Assembly: GCF_033242365.1 (NCBI RefSeq)
Contig: NZ_BTHK01000021.1
Span: forward strand, 1-57,047
Length of the DNA: 57,047 nucleotides
Direction: 5' to 3'
From: Lachnoanaerobaculum sanguinis
GTDB lineage: Bacteria; Bacillota; Clostridia; Lachnospirales; Lachnospiraceae
Part shown: positions 56,171-57,047 of the stretch, piece after piece
How positions within the stretch are numbered: position 1 is the first letter of the stretch
How the letters are laid out: each line of letters begins with the position of its first letter
Made by a program: the position numbers and the translations under genes
Notes under the pieces: generated by a model
What the model saw: only the letters and a program-made list of their open reading frames with translations
What the model was told of the DNA's origin: nothing
The model's database searches: none

Positions 56171-56218
56171 TAGTGAGACACCCGGGACTCGAACCCGGGA
56201 CAACTTGATTAAAAGTCA
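56171..56218. repeat. attR: 48-bp direct repeat in the intact tRNA-Lys
   Basis: Identical to 27779-27826. It covers the T arm, variable loop, part of the anticodon arm and the 3' end, so integration keeps the tRNA sequence. Confidence 0.95.
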
Positions 56219-56246
56219 AGTGCTCTACCACCTGAGCTAGTATCCC
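56174..56246 (-). tRNA. tRNA-Lys(TTT), prophage attachment site
   Basis: Acceptor GGGATAC/GTGTCTC with discriminator A, anticodon loop CTTTTAA (TTT), T loop TTCGAGT. CCA not encoded. Last tRNA of the operon. Confidence 0.97.
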
Positions 56247-56259
56247 ATAAAAGAATAAA

Positions 56260-56332
<73 letters not shown>

Positions 56333-56336
56333 ATAA

Positions 56337-56410
56337 TTGCGGGGACAGGATTTGAACCTGCGGCCTCCGGGTTATGAGCCCGACGAGCTTCCAGACTGCT
56401 CTACCCCGCT
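56337..56410 (-). tRNA. Initiator tRNA-fMet(CAT)
   Basis: Anticodon stem with three G-C pairs (GGG/CCC) around CTCATAA and an unpaired first acceptor position (A1 against A72) mark the initiator. GCGGGG pairs CCCCGC. Confidence 0.95.
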
Positions 56411-56459
56411 ATAACTATATTCAGAATAAAACTCACTCTTAAAAAGAGTGATTGAACAA

Positions 56460-56541
56460 TGGGGGAAGGTGGATTCGAACCACCGAAAGCAGTGCTAGCA
56501 GATTTACAGTCTGTCCCCTTTGGCCTCTCGGGAATTCCCCC
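56460..56541 (-). tRNA. tRNA-Tyr(GTA)
   Basis: 82 bases with a long variable arm; acceptor GGGGGAA/TTCCCCC, anticodon loop CTGTAAA (GTA). Confidence 0.96.
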
Positions 56542-56580
56542 AAACTTATTTAGTTCTTTACCTTTACTCCTAAGAGTAAA

Positions 56581-56653
56581 AGCCGATAATCGGACTCGAA
56601 CCGATAACCTGCTGATTACAAATCAGCTGCTCTGCCAATTGAGCCATATCGGC
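56581..56653 (-). tRNA. tRNA-Thr(TGT)
   Basis: Acceptor GCCGATA/TATCGGC, discriminator T, anticodon loop TTTGTAA (TGT). Confidence 0.96.
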
Positions 56654-56714
56654 ATGTACACTATACTATCATATGACTAATATAATGTCAATACCATCTT
56701 TTTTCAAAGATGAA

Positions 56715-56787
56715 TGGGACCTACAGGGCTCGAACCTGTGACCCTCTGCTTGTAAGGCAGATGCTCTCCCAGCTGAGCTAAGATCCC
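56715..56787 (-). tRNA. tRNA-Val(TAC)
   Basis: Acceptor GGGATCT/AGGTCCC, discriminator A, anticodon loop CTTACAA (TAC). Confidence 0.96.
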
Positions 56788-56822
56788 ATATTTAAACTTA
56801 AAGGCTGGAATTCTTTAAGTAA

Positions 56823-56896
56823 CGACCCGAATCGGACTCGAACCGACGACCTCCGCCGTGACAGGGCGGCGCTCTAACCAACTGAGCCATCGGGCC
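56823..56896 (-). tRNA. tRNA-Asp(GTC)
   Basis: Acceptor GGCCCGA/TCGGGTC (one G-T), discriminator G, anticodon loop CTGTCAC (GTC). First tRNA after the 23S gene. Confidence 0.96.
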
Positions 56897-56960
56897 ATAT
56901 AAAGGTATGTACCTTCAAAACTGCCTACCAAATTCCGAGTATTATAAATTTCTATCCTTC

Positions 56961-57047
56961 TTGGTTAAACCCTCGACCTATTAGTAACCATCAACTTAAT
57001 ACATTACTGTACTTACATCTTGGCCCTATCTACCTCGTAGTCTTCAA
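56961..57047 (-). rRNA. 23S rRNA, 3' end only (gene runs off the right edge)
   Basis: The reverse complement ends with the conserved AATAGGTCGAGGGTTTAACC. The exact mature 3' end is estimated. The next gene downstream is tRNA-Asp, 65 bases away; no 5S rRNA lies between. Confidence 0.95.

Larger units (their letters stand above)
27779..56218. mobile_element. Complete siphovirus-type prophage integrated in tRNA-Lys(TTT)
   Basis: Bounded by a 48-bp direct repeat (attL 27779-27826, attR 56171-56218), length about 28.4 kb from repeat to repeat. Inside are an integrase, repressor and operators, replication and nuclease genes, HNH/terminase/portal/capsid, a full tail set and a holin-endolysin pair, in modular order. 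No essential module is visibly broken, so it may be inducible. The small terminase subunit is not recognised. The attachment site is the 3' end of the tRNA, which is kept functional on the attR side. Confidence 0.93.

Noticed and set aside
55945..56208. 87-codon plus-strand frame at attR
   Set aside because: Runs through the arm repeats, the terminator and the tRNA-Lys antisense; no RBS.
56459..56680. 73-codon frame over tRNA-Tyr and tRNA-Thr
   Set aside because: Antisense to two tRNA genes; not a protein gene.

Overview
The window is about 57 kb of low-GC chromosome from an anaerobic Firmicute, most likely a Lachnospiraceae member. An oral Lachnoanaerobaculum-like organism is my best guess, because it combines a tryptophanase operon, many cell-wall-binding-repeat surface proteins and this gene style; genus is inference. 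A complete 28.4 kb siphovirus-type prophage is inserted in it. The window lies between two rRNA operons in the same orientation. The 5' end of a 16S gene (minus strand) is at the left edge with tandem consensus promoters. The 3' end of a 23S gene (minus strand) is at the right edge, followed by seven tRNA genes and no 5S.

Host part, 1-27.8 kb. A plus-strand housekeeping run (holA, xpt, two YfcE-type phosphoesterases, a THUMP RNA methyltransferase, rdgB) ends at a bidirectional terminator facing a large secreted cell-wall-binding protein. A 1 kb stretch without a protein gene holds what looks like an independent, roughly 0.5 kb structured non-coding RNA. Next comes a surface-glycan export operon (rfbC, ABC permease, Wzt-like ATPase, and a 1237-residue multi-domain glycosyltransferase), then hrcA-grpE-dnaK-dnaJ under a perfect CIRCE operator. 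A tryptophanase-family lyase and an NSS-family transporter form an operon divergent from a YheO/DauR-type regulator. Two more secreted cell-wall-binding-repeat proteins, a lone tRNA-Pro, a Mbeg1-like hydrolase and a gene fragment complete the host part.

Prophage, 27.78-56.22 kb. A 48-bp direct repeat of the 3' half of tRNA-Lys(TTT) marks attL and attR; the intact tRNA is on the attR side. Late genes are on the minus strand: HNH endonuclease, SPP1-type portal, minor head, large terminase, scaffold, capsid, connectors, tail tube, frameshifted tail chaperone, tape measure, tail, lysis. Early genes (also minus) include an HUH-type Rep, SSB, a degenerate RNase H-fold protein, a VRR-NUC nuclease and small regulators. 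The plus-strand lysogeny block has a double-HTH repressor, a mini HExxH protein, an HsdR-N-like nuclease, a DinD-like protein and a tyrosine integrase. A second XRE/ImmA pair sits next to attR.

Points most worth a second look: the large ncRNA candidate; an endolysin whose CHAP-like catalytic halves are in swapped (circularly permuted) order; three promoter-to-terminator small RNA candidates in the prophage (in the rep leader, at a symmetric bidirectional integrase promoter, and opposite immA); a -1 frameshift heptamer in the tail chaperone; and the insertion of the prophage between a rRNA-tRNA operon and its terminator, with a replacement terminator supplied by the phage. All promoter and RNA calls are from reading the sequence; no folding, alignment or database search could be run.
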